From an uncultured Alistipes sp. (GTDB lineage Bacteria; Bacteroidota; Bacteroidia; Bacteroidales; UBA932): 64,000 nt of DNA. The first letter of the stretch is position 1, and each line of letters opens with the position of its first letter. The notes beneath the pieces were generated by a model, which saw only the letters and a program-made list of their open reading frames with translations, made no database searches and was not told the DNA's origin. Both the position numbers and the translations under genes were made by a program. Shown piece after piece: positions 25,033-32,641 of this stretch. Location: contig URSC01000004.1 of assembly GCA_900550465.1 (NCBI GenBank), positions 128,548-192,547 of the forward strand. Direction: 5' to 3'.

Positions 25033-26120
25033 AAAGGTTAATATTAGTGTTAGTGAGTATTTCCCTGTTCTGCGGCTGTGTTGGGGCGCAGGACGGGGAA
25101 ATTCTCCGTTTTGTATACTGCTCCGACCTGCATTACGGCATAGACAGGGAGTTCCGCGGTGCGGAGGGTGTTCCGGCAGACTCGGTGAGCCGGGCGATGC
25201 TGCGGTCGTTCGGCCTTCTGGAAAATACGGTACTGCCGGATGACGGCGGGGCAGGCGGGGGCAGAGTGTTCGGAAAGCCCGACTTCATCGTCTGTACCGG
25301 GGATATCGCCAACAGGATGGAGAGCGGAGTACAGCCGGCGTCGGAATCGTGGAGGCAGTTTCTCCGGGACTGGGCGGAATACCTGGACCGCCTGTACCTT
25401 GTCCCAGGCAATCACGACATCTCCAATGCCATCGGATATCCGAAGCCGATGTGCCCTGAGCGGGATGCCTCCAGTGCTGCAGGTATCTACGATATGATGA
25501 TGCATCCGGATACTACGGTCAGTGCGGAGACTTTCGATTATGGGACGGACAGGACGCATTACACATTTGTCGTAGACAGCGTACGCTTTGTATTCATGGG
25601 CATGTGGCCCGACTCGAGCATGCGGGAGTGGTATGGCAGTGCCGTGCCCCTCGGGGAAGAGCTTCCGGTACTGCTGTTCACGCACGACCCTCCCGGAGCG
25701 GACGCGAAGCATTTCACCAATCCCCTTAGCCCTCATGACATCAATCCCGCGGACCGCTTCGAGAACCTGCTGTCCGACACTTGCGCCGTCGGGAGCATCG
25801 ACAGCCTGCCATTGGAGAACTGGCGTGCCCTGGAGCGCTTCATCGCGGGACATCCGGAGATAAAGGCGTATTTCCACGGCGACTGCAACTACAATGAGTT
25901 CTACACCTGGCACGGGGTGGACAGTACCGTCGCCCTGCCGGTCATCAGGGTGGATTCTCCCATGAAGGGGGTGTTTTCGGCGCAGGACGAGACCCTGCTC
26001 TCGTACATAGTGGTCGTACTGGACACCGCGACAGGCCGCCTCACCGCCCGCGAATGTCTATGGAACACTGACGGCGGCGCCTCCCTTGTCTGGGGTTCCT
26101 CCATCACCCTCCTCTATTAA
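25026..26120 (+). CDS. Secreted calcineurin-like metallophosphoesterase
   Basis: This 364-aa protein has an N-terminal signal with a Cys near residue 16-18 (FCGCVG, probable lipobox). Metallophosphoesterase motifs appear in order: YCSDLHYG (D-x-H), CTGDIANR, PGNHDIS, and FTHDPPG. The last family motif, usually GHxH, reads FHGDCNYNEF here, so one His ligand is altered. It starts inside the last codons of the lamin-tail gene. It should act on phosphate mono- or diesters outside the cytoplasm and complete the porin operon. The changed final motif may reduce or shift activity. Confidence 0.87.
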   Translation: MVKRLILVLVSISLFCGCVGAQDGEILRFVYCSDLHYGIDREFRGAEGVPADSVSRAMLRSFGLLENTVLPDDGGAGGGRVFGKPDFIVCTGDIANRMESGVQPASESWRQFLRDWAEYLDRLYLVPGNHDISNAIGYPKPMCPERDASSAAGIYDMMMHPDTTVSAETFDYGTDRTHYTFVVDSVRFVFMGMWPDSSMREWYGSAVPLGEELPVLLFTHDPPGADAKHFTNPLSPHDINPADRFENLLSDTCAVGSIDSLPLENWRALERFIAGHPEIKAYFHGDCNYNEFYTWHGVDSTVALPVIRVDSPMKGVFSAQDETLLSYIVVVLDTATGRLTARECLWNTDGGASLVWGSSITLLY

Positions 26121-26158
26121 CCGGCTGCTGTTCAACGCCGCTGACAAAACGGTTGTCA

Positions 26159-26218
26159 GATGCGAGAGAAAGGTTGTATAGATACAACCATATTGAAAAC
26201 TTTTTATATATTCGCATC
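26159..26218. terminator. Nested inverted repeats after the porin operon
   Basis: The inner stem GGTTGTAT/ATACAACC (26172-26179 and 26182-26189) sits inside outer arms GATGCGA (26159-26165) and TCGCATC (26212-26218). CTTTTT follows the inner stem. It is a probable terminator or structured 3' end just before the IS21 element. Confidence 0.45.
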
Positions 26219-26305
26219 GTTGATAATAAATGTTCAGGCGTATGAAATACCTAAATTGCTTATTCCGGGCGATAGTCGGCCACCCGTGTTAGAGTTGCAA
26301 AGATA

Positions 26306-27025
26306 TTAATATTTCTTTCTCATGCTGTCTCCCCGGAGTTCAAAGCGCAGAGATTTGTGTACCAGCCTGTCCAGACAGGCCTCTGCAAGCATCTCGTTGC
26401 TGAAGACTCCGTACCAGTCTGCGACGGGAAGCTGGCTGGAGATTATGAGTGATTTCTTATGGTACCTGTCATCAATGATCTGTTCAAAGTCATTCTGCTG
26501 CTGACCTTCCAGCCTAAGCATGCCGAAGTCATCGATGATTATCAGATCGAGCCGTTCGATTTTTTCGAAGAACTTGAGCTCATGCCCTTCAATGCGGGCC
26601 AGTTTAAGCTCATCCAGCAGTCTGCTTACAGTATAGTACTTCACCTTGTATCCCAGTCTGCAGGCACCTTCCCCCAGGGCACATGCAAGGAAGGACTTGC
26701 CTGTTCCGGTGGGGCCGCTGATTATGATGGTGGCTCCTGCCTTGAGGTATTCTCCTGTGGCAAGCTGACTGACTGCTCCGGCCGGTATTCCTCTGGCATC
26801 ACTGGCTTCCAGTTCCTCAATGCATGCGTGCTGCTTGAAGTTGGCGCTCCTGATCAGCCTGGCTATCCTGTTGTTGCGTCGGCTGTCCAGTTCGCTTTGA
26901 AGCAGCAGTTCAAGGCCGTCGGAGAATGACAGCCTGTCTGTCTGATGTGTCTCGTTCAGTGTTCTCCAGCACGATGCCATTCCTGGCATGTGCAGTTTTG
27001 TGAAAGCGGATGATATATTGTCCAT
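26306..27025 (-). CDS. istB: IS21 helper ATPase IstB
   Basis: This 239-aa AAA+ protein related to DnaC has Walker A SGPTGTGKS (about residues 101-109) and Walker B LIIIDDFGML (about 161-170). It assembles on target DNA and recruits and regulates the IstA transposase. It lies 15 bases downstream of istA. It is full length and intact, so the element may be active. Confidence 0.95.
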   Translation of the reverse strand: MDNISSAFTKLHMPGMASCWRTLNETHQTDRLSFSDGLELLLQSELDSRRNNRIARLIRSANFKQHACIEELEASDARGIPAGAVSQLATGEYLKAGATIIISGPTGTGKSFLACALGEGACRLGYKVKYYTVSRLLDELKLARIEGHELKFFEKIERLDLIIIDDFGMLRLEGQQQNDFEQIIDDRYHKKSLIISSQLPVADWYGVFSNEMLAEACLDRLVHKSLRFELRGDSMRKKY

Positions 27026-27040
27026 GTCGGTATTGTCATG

Positions 27041-28600
27041 TTATTGAAAGAAAAGATTTCCGCGCATATTCGCATGGTCTGTGGGGTCCGGCGCGGTTGC
27101 GGACTTCCTGACCTGTGATGACATCTGCACCGTCCTGATTACATTTTCCAGGCGTTTGCCTGTAAAGAGACGGTTCTCGGTGCAGATATCGCATGCCTCA
27201 TCAAAGATATCGCAGGGATGGTTCCTCTGGAGTCTGAGCATCATGTCGCATGTCCTGTAGTAGTATTCAGGAGGATATGTGGCGCTTGTACTTGAGAACA
27301 TCGCATCGAACAGTCTGAACAGACTCTCTGATACGCTCTTTGCCCGGGTCTTGTAGTATGAGGCGGAACGTCTGGTGAACGCCAGCGTATTCGATGCCAG
27401 GTGCTCATCCTGTGATGTATAACCGTAACTACGGTCTCTCCTGTGAGTGGCTACACACTCGCCACGTACGTATATTTTCACCAGTGATGAAGTGAAGATG
27501 ATCTTGGCCTTGTTCCCGATAAGTGTATGCGGCACGGAGTAGTAGTGCTTGTCGCAGCTGAGATAGACGTGTCCGTTCTGCTGGACTGTCACTTCTGCGT
27601 ATCTTTTCATCTGGTATGGCGTGGCGGGCAACGGACGCAGTTCCGGCTTCTCTATCGCATGGAAGTGTTCCTCCCGTGTATAGGGGCGCTGCTGCATGCG
27701 GGTCTGATTATGGCGTGTAAGATATTCGGCTACAGCGGAGTTCAGCTCTTCCAAAGAGAAGAACTGCCGGTTGCGGAGTCTGGCGTATATCCTGTGATAT
27801 ATTACCTGCACCTGGTTCTCTACCTTCGCTTTATGAGTAGGTCTTACCGGCTGGCATGGTATTGTCACGAAGCCGTAATGATTCCCCATGTCCTCCATCG
27901 CCTTGTTCAGTACAGGTTCATACCTGTCCGACTTGATTACCGCTGCCTTAAGATTGTCCGGGACTATTATTCTCGGCACACCGCCATAGAACTCCAGTGC
28001 CTTTGCCAGTGCGTACAGGAAGTCCTCCGTTTTTTGAGACGGAACGCAGATGGCGAACGTATAGTCAGTACATGCCATGGTGCTTATAAAGGTCTGTACT
28101 CTTATCAGTTCACCGGTCTCCACATCCACATAGCCAAGAGTGTCTCCGGCGAAGTCCACGAAGAGCTCTTTCCCGGGGTCATGCTGAAGAACCGAAGTCG
28201 GTGTCTTCCGTGCCTTCAGGTTCTGCGACAGATGGAAGTAGAACTGCGACTTCTCATACCCGTCCGGATGAGTCCGCTTGTATTCCTCCCATACAAGCTG
28301 TCTGGTGACATGTTTGTGCGAGAGCTGTTCCACAAACTCCGGCAGCAGTTCAAGAAAAGTCTCCATTCTGCTGTCCGTATATGCCGGGTTGCCGGGATGG
28401 AACCGCTTTTCTAGAACCGGGTCGTCCAGTCTCAGCAGTGCGTCTATGTCCAGGGAATCCAGTTCTGCCATTCGTACATACTCGTTCGTCTTGTCCCTGC
28501 TTATTTTGAGTTCCTTGGCTATCTGCCTGTTGGAGAGGCCCAGTTTCTTTAATTGAAGAAGTTGTTTGATCCTGCTCATGTCAATTGTTTTTCCTGCCAT
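27041..28600 (-). CDS. istA: IS21 transposase IstA
   Basis: This 519-aa DDE transposase has an N-terminal helix-turn-helix (GLSNRQIAKELKISRDKTNEY, about residues 19-39) for binding end repeats. A DDE core is visible as FVDFAGDTLGYVD, then VPDNLKAAV, then the Glu in KAKVENQVQ. A C-terminal beta-barrel and basic tail follow. The length is normal for IS21 proteins. No frameshift or internal stop is seen. Confidence 0.95.
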   Translation of the reverse strand: MAGKTIDMSRIKQLLQLKKLGLSNRQIAKELKISRDKTNEYVRMAELDSLDIDALLRLDDPVLEKRFHPGNPAYTDSRMETFLELLPEFVEQLSHKHVTRQLVWEEYKRTHPDGYEKSQFYFHLSQNLKARKTPTSVLQHDPGKELFVDFAGDTLGYVDVETGELIRVQTFISTMACTDYTFAICVPSQKTEDFLYALAKALEFYGGVPRIIVPDNLKAAVIKSDRYEPVLNKAMEDMGNHYGFVTIPCQPVRPTHKAKVENQVQVIYHRIYARLRNRQFFSLEELNSAVAEYLTRHNQTRMQQRPYTREEHFHAIEKPELRPLPATPYQMKRYAEVTVQQNGHVYLSCDKHYYSVPHTLIGNKAKIIFTSSLVKIYVRGECVATHRRDRSYGYTSQDEHLASNTLAFTRRSASYYKTRAKSVSESLFRLFDAMFSSTSATYPPEYYYRTCDMMLRLQRNHPCDIFDEACDICTENRLFTGKRLENVIRTVQMSSQVRKSATAPDPTDHANMRGNLFFQ

Positions 28601-28650
28601 ATCCTTTACCTGTTATTCCCATGGCAAAGGTATGTGATTCGACAAATGTG

Positions 28651-28908
28651 TGGCCGACTATACTCCGGAAAAGATTGACATACAGCCTGTCGGATTTTGA
28701 CAATGGCCGACTATACTCCGGAATGGATGTGTCTGAAATGCCGTCTTCTGGCAGAAATTGAATGGTGGCCGACAATGCTCCGGAAAATGAGAGCCCGACC
28801 GCTGCTTTTTTGCATTTTTTGCTCATTTTTTACCTATTTTTTATAGGTGAGCGAGCATCTTTTTGACCTTTTTAGGCTGGAATTACTGGCCGACCTTGCT
28901 CCGGAATA
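28651..28908. repeat. Four transposase-binding repeats at the IS21 right end
   Basis: TGGCCGAC-N6-CCGGAA occurs at 28651-28670, 28704-28723, 28766-28785 and 28887-28906. Arrays of such subterminal sites are normal for IS21-type ends. Confidence 0.8.
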
Positions 28909-28914
28909 CCTAGT
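28838..28914. repeat. IS21 right end, 77 bases identical to 46730-46806
   Basis: The 77-base stretch is repeated without a difference 17.9 kb away. Here it is part of the intact IS21; the other copy is a detached fragment beside IS66. Confidence 0.9.
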
Positions 28915-29003
28915 TTAGATCATTGAATTAATTTCTACTGTTGTAGATTGGCCTTGAACTCCTTAGCCTCCACCATGTTTAGATCATTGAATTAATTTCT
29001 ACT
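28913..29003 (+). CRISPR. Remnant of a type V-A (Cas12a-type) CRISPR array
   Basis: A 36-base repeat (28913-28948) ends in AATTTCTACTGTTGTAGAT, the conserved Cas12a crRNA handle with the TCTAC/GTAGA stem. A 28-base spacer (28949-28976) follows, then a second repeat whose first 27 bases (28977-29003) are identical before it degenerates in the handle, the usual sign of a terminal repeat. The first repeat begins at the IS21 end, so the leader side of the array appears to have been removed or displaced. No cas12a, cas1 or cas2 gene is in the window. Confidence 0.8.
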
Positions 29004-29069
29004 ACAGATATTGTTGCGATATTCACAAATGTGGTATGATTAATGTAGTAAAACGACAGAATGCAACAA

Positions 29070-29088
29070 AATTTCTACTGTAGTAGAT
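29070..29088 (+). repeat. Isolated Cas12a-type repeat handle
   Basis: AATTTCTACTGTAGTAGAT keeps the perfect TCTAC/GTAGA stem with a different loop (TGTA instead of TGTT). The upstream 17 bases of the normal repeat are not conserved. It may be a decayed third repeat or an independent crRNA-like element; a terminator follows 18 bases later. Confidence 0.6.
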
Positions 29089-29106
29089 TAGAGACTGACA
29101 TTAATG

Positions 29107-29137
29107 TTAAGCGAATATAATCATTCGCTTAATTTTT
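29107..29137 (+). terminator. Rho-independent terminator after the CRISPR remnant
   Basis: A 10-base perfect stem TTAAGCGAAT/ATTCGCTTAA with a 6-base loop is followed by TTTTT on the plus strand. It would end transcription coming from the array. It also overlaps the stop of the convergent helicase gene at 29136. Confidence 0.7.
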
Positions 29138-31499
29138 ATGGTTTTATAGTCCCGACAAACTCCCCGATAATCCTGAATTCCTCCGCATCTTCCTCATGTA
29201 TGATTATTGGTTTATAATCTGGGTTCTTGGGCTGGAGGACTATTTCTTCATGTGACCAGTTGCCGAACTCGTCGTATGTCTTTTTACTGGTGTATGTTTT
29301 GATGGAGTAGCTGCCGGCGTAGTCGGCGTCGTAGAAGCTGCGGTGCTGGATCAGGACGGTCTTACCTTGGCGGCTGCCGGCGGGATTGGCTCGGAAGACA
29401 CAATAGTCACCGTCGTGTATAAGGGGTTCCATTGAACGGCCTTCGGCCTGGACGACGAACATGTTGCGGTTGAGGCGACCCATGCCATCGACTTTTATCC
29501 AGCCTGATTCCTCTACGGCTTCTCCTTCGCCGAAGTAGCCGCATGCGGCCCGTATGGAGTAAAGAGGCAGAAAGTCGACGAACTTGACCTCATCATTTAT
29601 GGCCGGTTCGATACGGACTACGGAGGGCCTGTCTTCAGGTATATCCATCGATGATGCAAAATGTTCAGCCAAAGCCTTGTCACAGAAATATACATAGCAG
29701 CCTTTCATGCCACGGGTCATGAGAGTGCGGTATGTATTCTTTATGATTTCATCGGCTTCTTGGGCAGCTAGATCAGGCTCAGATTTTACTTTGGATTTGA
29801 AGCCTTTCACCGATTGATCGTTTCCGGAACGTCTCGTGACATCTGTGATGACTCGGCCGTTCTCATATCTCATGTCAGTGCCGATGATGACTCCTATGTA
29901 GTCTACTTCAAGACCCTGGCAGGTATGTATGCAGCCTATCTGCTCAACAGAATCCTTTTCAATGATCCAAAGGTTCTTCTGGGAGTTAAGATTCCATTGT
30001 TTTTTAAAATTGTATTCAGGAATTGTTATATCCATCGCCGCCGGGTCCTTTTTGCTGTTCCAGTCCCAGCAGTAACCGGCAACAACTCTGGCTTTATTAT
30101 TTACCAGGTTTTTCTCCTTTATGGTCTCGAACAATTCGTTGGGATCATCGAAGATGCGGAAATCGAAGTCTTCAGGCGCAAGTCTTGTATTGGCGGTCTC
30201 CTTTATCTGCAGAGTGTTGTCAAGCCAGTTCAGATATCCGTCCGATCCGTTGCATCTGAATTGAGAGCTTAGTTTTGCATGATGGACTATGGCTCCGCAT
30301 GATTCTGCGTATTGTGCAATGGAGGCTTTTGATCCAATGTCCTTGATATGTATTTTCTGACGGTCATCAACGAAGAATACCGTAAATTCGGCGGCATTTA
30401 CAATCTCTTTTATCTGATTTTCCCCATTGTTTCCATACAAGCCGCTTTTGAGATTGAGACGGTGGGCTTCATCTACGATTAACGCCCCGTAAGTATTTTC
30501 TGCAACTTCATAAAAACATCCACTGCCTGAAAAAAGATTGCTTATGAATGTCCGTTTATAACTTCCTGTCAGTTTAGCTGCGTAGACGTCTCTAGGTGCA
30601 GAATTTTTCGAGACATATTTTGCCACCATCCCTTCTTTTGTAAGTTGAACCAGTAGGTTGACAGCTACTACGCTTTTGCCGGTGCCGGGGCCTCCTTCGA
30701 CTATCAGGACATGTTTCCTTTTTTGTGCATTGGACTCTCTTGCAAGGTTCAGGGCCGTTTCATAGACCACTTTCTGGTCATCAAGCAGAACAAATTCCTG
30801 ACTTCCTCTGAGCATTGCCGCCAGTGAGTCGGCAAGCTGCTTGGACGGGCGGAGGCGACCTTTGTCGATAAGCCATACAAGGTCATGTTTTGAGCCGTAT
30901 TTGATATTTTTCTTGATGAATTCACGAAGTTTCGCCGCATCGTTTTTTAGGAAGAGCGGTGCTTTCTCGATGTATTCAGAATAGCGGGCACTGGATATTA
31001 TACCGTCTTCTGCGTAGTTGTGGAGGAATGCGCATGGATTGAGAATTATCTGATGGGTTTCTACGGTCTCATTGTAATTCTCAAGCATGAATGCATATGA
31101 CCAGGCTTGATAGGACGGATGTGTGGTCTCAGCTTCGCCGTGCTGGAATCTGGTAACAACCAAATCGGATTTTTCGGATAGTTGCGCATGTTCCCATTGT
31201 TTTAGTTCAATGATGACTATATGGGATTTTCCGTCTGCATCCGAGCCGGAGATGATGAAATCAATTCTTTTCGAAGTAAGAGGTATCTGATATTCAATTG
31301 CAATGCTGGAATTATCGGGAATCTCAGGAGTATTTACTACCTTATACATGTGCATCATGGAGTTTTTCCACGACAGAACCTCATTTGGGGATGTGTGCCT
31401 TCCTAGATGAATGTAAAATGCATTGTCTATGTCATCTGTAATTGTGCCGTTGAATACATCTTCAACGAACCCCTGCTTGCTGGAGTGATAGACTATCAT
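29136..31499 (-). CDS. Nuclease-DUF2075 helicase fused to a LexA/UmuD-type S24 self-cleavage domain
   Basis: This 787-aa protein has three parts. Residues about 60-105 have the PD-(D/E)xK pattern RIDFIISG (Asp80) and VIIELKQW (Glu98, Lys100). Residues about 240-600 are a DUF2075/SF1-like ATPase with GGPGTGKS (269-276) and VDEAH (342-346). The C-terminus (about 640-787) is an S24 peptidase domain: GRSMEPL gives Ser689, YSIKTY gives Lys734, and a Cys653-Gly654 bond lies 36 residues before the Ser, as in UmuD (Cys24-Gly25, Ser60). It overlaps the upstream MazG-like gene by 4 bases. A damage-triggered switch on a nucleic-acid enzyme is the inferred role. Confidence 0.8.
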   Translation of the reverse strand: MIVYHSSKQGFVEDVFNGTITDDIDNAFYIHLGRHTSPNEVLSWKNSMMHMYKVVNTPEIPDNSSIAIEYQIPLTSKRIDFIISGSDADGKSHIVIIELKQWEHAQLSEKSDLVVTRFQHGEAETTHPSYQAWSYAFMLENYNETVETHQIILNPCAFLHNYAEDGIISSARYSEYIEKAPLFLKNDAAKLREFIKKNIKYGSKHDLVWLIDKGRLRPSKQLADSLAAMLRGSQEFVLLDDQKVVYETALNLARESNAQKRKHVLIVEGGPGTGKSVVAVNLLVQLTKEGMVAKYVSKNSAPRDVYAAKLTGSYKRTFISNLFSGSGCFYEVAENTYGALIVDEAHRLNLKSGLYGNNGENQIKEIVNAAEFTVFFVDDRQKIHIKDIGSKASIAQYAESCGAIVHHAKLSSQFRCNGSDGYLNWLDNTLQIKETANTRLAPEDFDFRIFDDPNELFETIKEKNLVNNKARVVAGYCWDWNSKKDPAAMDITIPEYNFKKQWNLNSQKNLWIIEKDSVEQIGCIHTCQGLEVDYIGVIIGTDMRYENGRVITDVTRRSGNDQSVKGFKSKVKSEPDLAAQEADEIIKNTYRTLMTRGMKGCYVYFCDKALAEHFASSMDIPEDRPSVVRIEPAINDEVKFVDFLPLYSIRAACGYFGEGEAVEESGWIKVDGMGRLNRNMFVVQAEGRSMEPLIHDGDYCVFRANPAGSRQGKTVLIQHRSFYDADYAGSYSIKTYTSKKTYDEFGNWSHEEIVLQPKNPDYKPIIIHEEDAEEFRIIGEFVGTIKP

Positions 31500-31834
31500 A
31501 GCTCGTTGTATTTCTTAGCATTGCCCCTTGACTTGTCAACAGGATACTTTTGGGCGTTGCGCTCCAGTTTGTCGAGAATTATCTGCTTGACGTCAAGGTT
31601 GTATTTATCCGCTATCAGAAAAGCGTAATTCAGAATGTCCGCAAGTTCCTCCTTGACTTTCTCCACATTGACATCTTCCGGTTTCTTCCATAAATAGAGC
31701 TCATTCAATTCTGCAGCCTCGATTGAGAGGGCCAGTGCAAGGTCCTTGCCATTGTGAAACTGGTCCCAGTCCCGCTCTGCTGTGAACTTGACTATTTTAT
31801 CTGTTATCTCCTGGATGTCTGAATGTCTGCACAT
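31496..31834 (-). CDS. MazG-like nucleotide pyrophosphohydrolase
   Basis: This 112-aa protein, taking the ATG at 31834 (MCRHSDIQEI) rather than the upstream one at 31897, has the single-domain MazG/iMazG fold with metal-binding helices EAAELNELYLW (about residues 36-46) and EELADILNYAFLIAD (about 61-75), giving the ExxE...ExxD pattern. Such enzymes hydrolyse (d)NTPs or alarmone-like nucleotides to monophosphates. It overlaps the helicase gene by ATGA, so they work together. It may deplete or house-clean nucleotides during the response carried out by its partner; this is inference. Confidence 0.85.
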   Translation of the reverse strand: MCRHSDIQEITDKIVKFTAERDWDQFHNGKDLALALSIEAAELNELYLWKKPEDVNVEKVKEELADILNYAFLIADKYNLDVKQIILDKLERNAQKYPVDKSRGNAKKYNEL

Positions 31835-31862
31835 ATTTGTACAATTGTTTGATAGAAATCGT

Positions 31863-32177
31863 TCATTGGTTATTCGGGTAACATGATTTGCGCCCATTCG
31901 GGGACATCCGCAACATACATCTTTTTAAGTTGTCCTTCTGATAGTCTGAATAGAAGTCTTGCGTCCTCTTTCCATTTAGCGCCAGTTCTATTGCATGAGC
32001 CCACTTAGCCTGCTTCGCCAATGCGTTCCTGCGCATGGCCTCGAAGTAGCGTTCTGTTGCCTTTCGATTGCTTTCCTTTGCCTCTTCGGCGACTTCCCGC
32101 ATGATCTGCTCCAGCATCTCGTCTGTCGGTTCTTGTTCTGGAGAGAAACGGTATGAGTTCAATTCTTTTTCGGACAT
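31863..32177 (-). CDS. Small helical protein, possibly frameshifted near its C-terminus
   Basis: I do not recognise this 104-aa product. Residues 1-68 are strongly helical and charged (DEMLEQIMREVAEEAKESNRK and onward). The last 30 residues in this frame look unprotein-like. In the -1 neighbour frame the same DNA reads WKEDARLLFRLSEGQLKK and then YVADVPEWAQIMLPE, ending at 31870, which looks like the true C-terminus. A single indel near 31975-31995 would explain this. It is the first gene of the operon with the MazG-like and helicase genes, with a TATCTTTG promoter box upstream. Confidence 0.5.
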   Translation of the reverse strand: MSEKELNSYRFSPEQEPTDEMLEQIMREVAEEAKESNRKATERYFEAMRRNALAKQAKWAHAIELALNGKRTQDFYSDYQKDNLKRCMLRMSPNGRKSCYPNNQ

Positions 32178-32196
32178 GGTTATTTAATTTACAGTC

Positions 32197-32204
32197 CAAA
32201 GATA
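32197..32204 (-). promoter_or_regulatory. Bacteroidetes -7 promoter box of the MazG/helicase operon
   Basis: TATCTTTG on the minus strand, 19 bases before the first gene of the three-gene unit. Confidence 0.55.
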
Positions 32205-32248
32205 GCAATTATTTTGGTATCAGACCTTATCCTCCGAAGGCCCCGCCC

Positions 32249-32548
32249 TCAGCATCCTGAGCCATCAACCCCGCAGGAGGCGCCTTCGGCTACGGGCCGG
32301 GAGCGGAGCCCGGCTTCTTCCGGGACGAGGGTGACGGTGCCGTCCTCGAGGAGGAAGCAGGGGATGCCGGCCGCACCGGAGCGTCTGGCTCCGTCGAATG
32401 CCGGGCTGCTGACCCTGAGGCGCAGGAACTCCTTGAGGTTCTTGACGTGGGCGCCTATGTCGATGACCTGGTAGCGGTCATTTCCCTTGATCTGCTCCTC
32501 GACGTATGTGCAGTCGGGGCATGTGGGCATTCCGTAGATTTTGATCAT
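32249..32548 (-). CDS. Glutaredoxin-like protein with Cys-rich tail (copy 2)
   Basis: This 99-aa paralogue of the protein at 21646-22002 shares MI(K/R)IYGM, CPDC (residues 10-13), the same helix FLRLRxSSPxFDxARR, GIPCF(L/V)LEDG and the tail GASCxxDGSGC. The linker before the tail is about 20 residues shorter. Both probably belong to one glutaredoxin-related family with an extra C-terminal Cys pair. A TAACTTTG box (32581 to 32574) lies upstream, divergent from the C11 peptidase promoter. Confidence 0.8.
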   Translation of the reverse strand: MIKIYGMPTCPDCTYVEEQIKGNDRYQVIDIGAHVKNLKEFLRLRVSSPAFDGARRSGAAGIPCFLLEDGTVTLVPEEAGLRSRPVAEGASCGVDGSGC

Positions 32549-32573
32549 TTGCGTGCTGTGTTGAATTCAATGT

Positions 32574-32612
32574 ACAAAGTTAGTGTTTCTGCAGGCAGGT
32601 TGACTATATTTG
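32574..32612. promoter_or_regulatory. Divergent promoters for glutaredoxin copy 2 and the C11 peptidase
   Basis: Minus-strand TAACTTTG (32581 to 32574) and plus-strand TATATTTG (32605-32612) both match TAnnTTTG, at 25 and 29 bases from their start codons. Confidence 0.5.
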
Positions 32613-32641
32613 CATAGTGAAAATACAAAAAATGTACCTGT

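Larger units (their letters stand above)
26261..28912 (-). mobile_element. IS21 family insertion sequence (istA, istB)
   Basis: Two genes in the IS21 order lie between related ends. Left end 26261-26282 and right end 28887-28908 share TATTCCGG-N6-GTCGGCCA when read inward. The right limit is bounded by a second copy of the same end at 46730-46806: the two copies diverge after 28914. Three further internal copies of the TGGCCGAC-N6-CCGGAA site lie near the right end. The exact left nucleotide and a target duplication could not be established. The right end lies directly on a CRISPR repeat. Confidence 0.88.

Noticed and set aside
26241..28920. Target-site duplication of the IS21 element (CCTA near both ends)
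   Set aside because: The CCTA on the right belongs to the IS end, as the second copy at 46801-46804 shows. The left match is therefore not a duplication.
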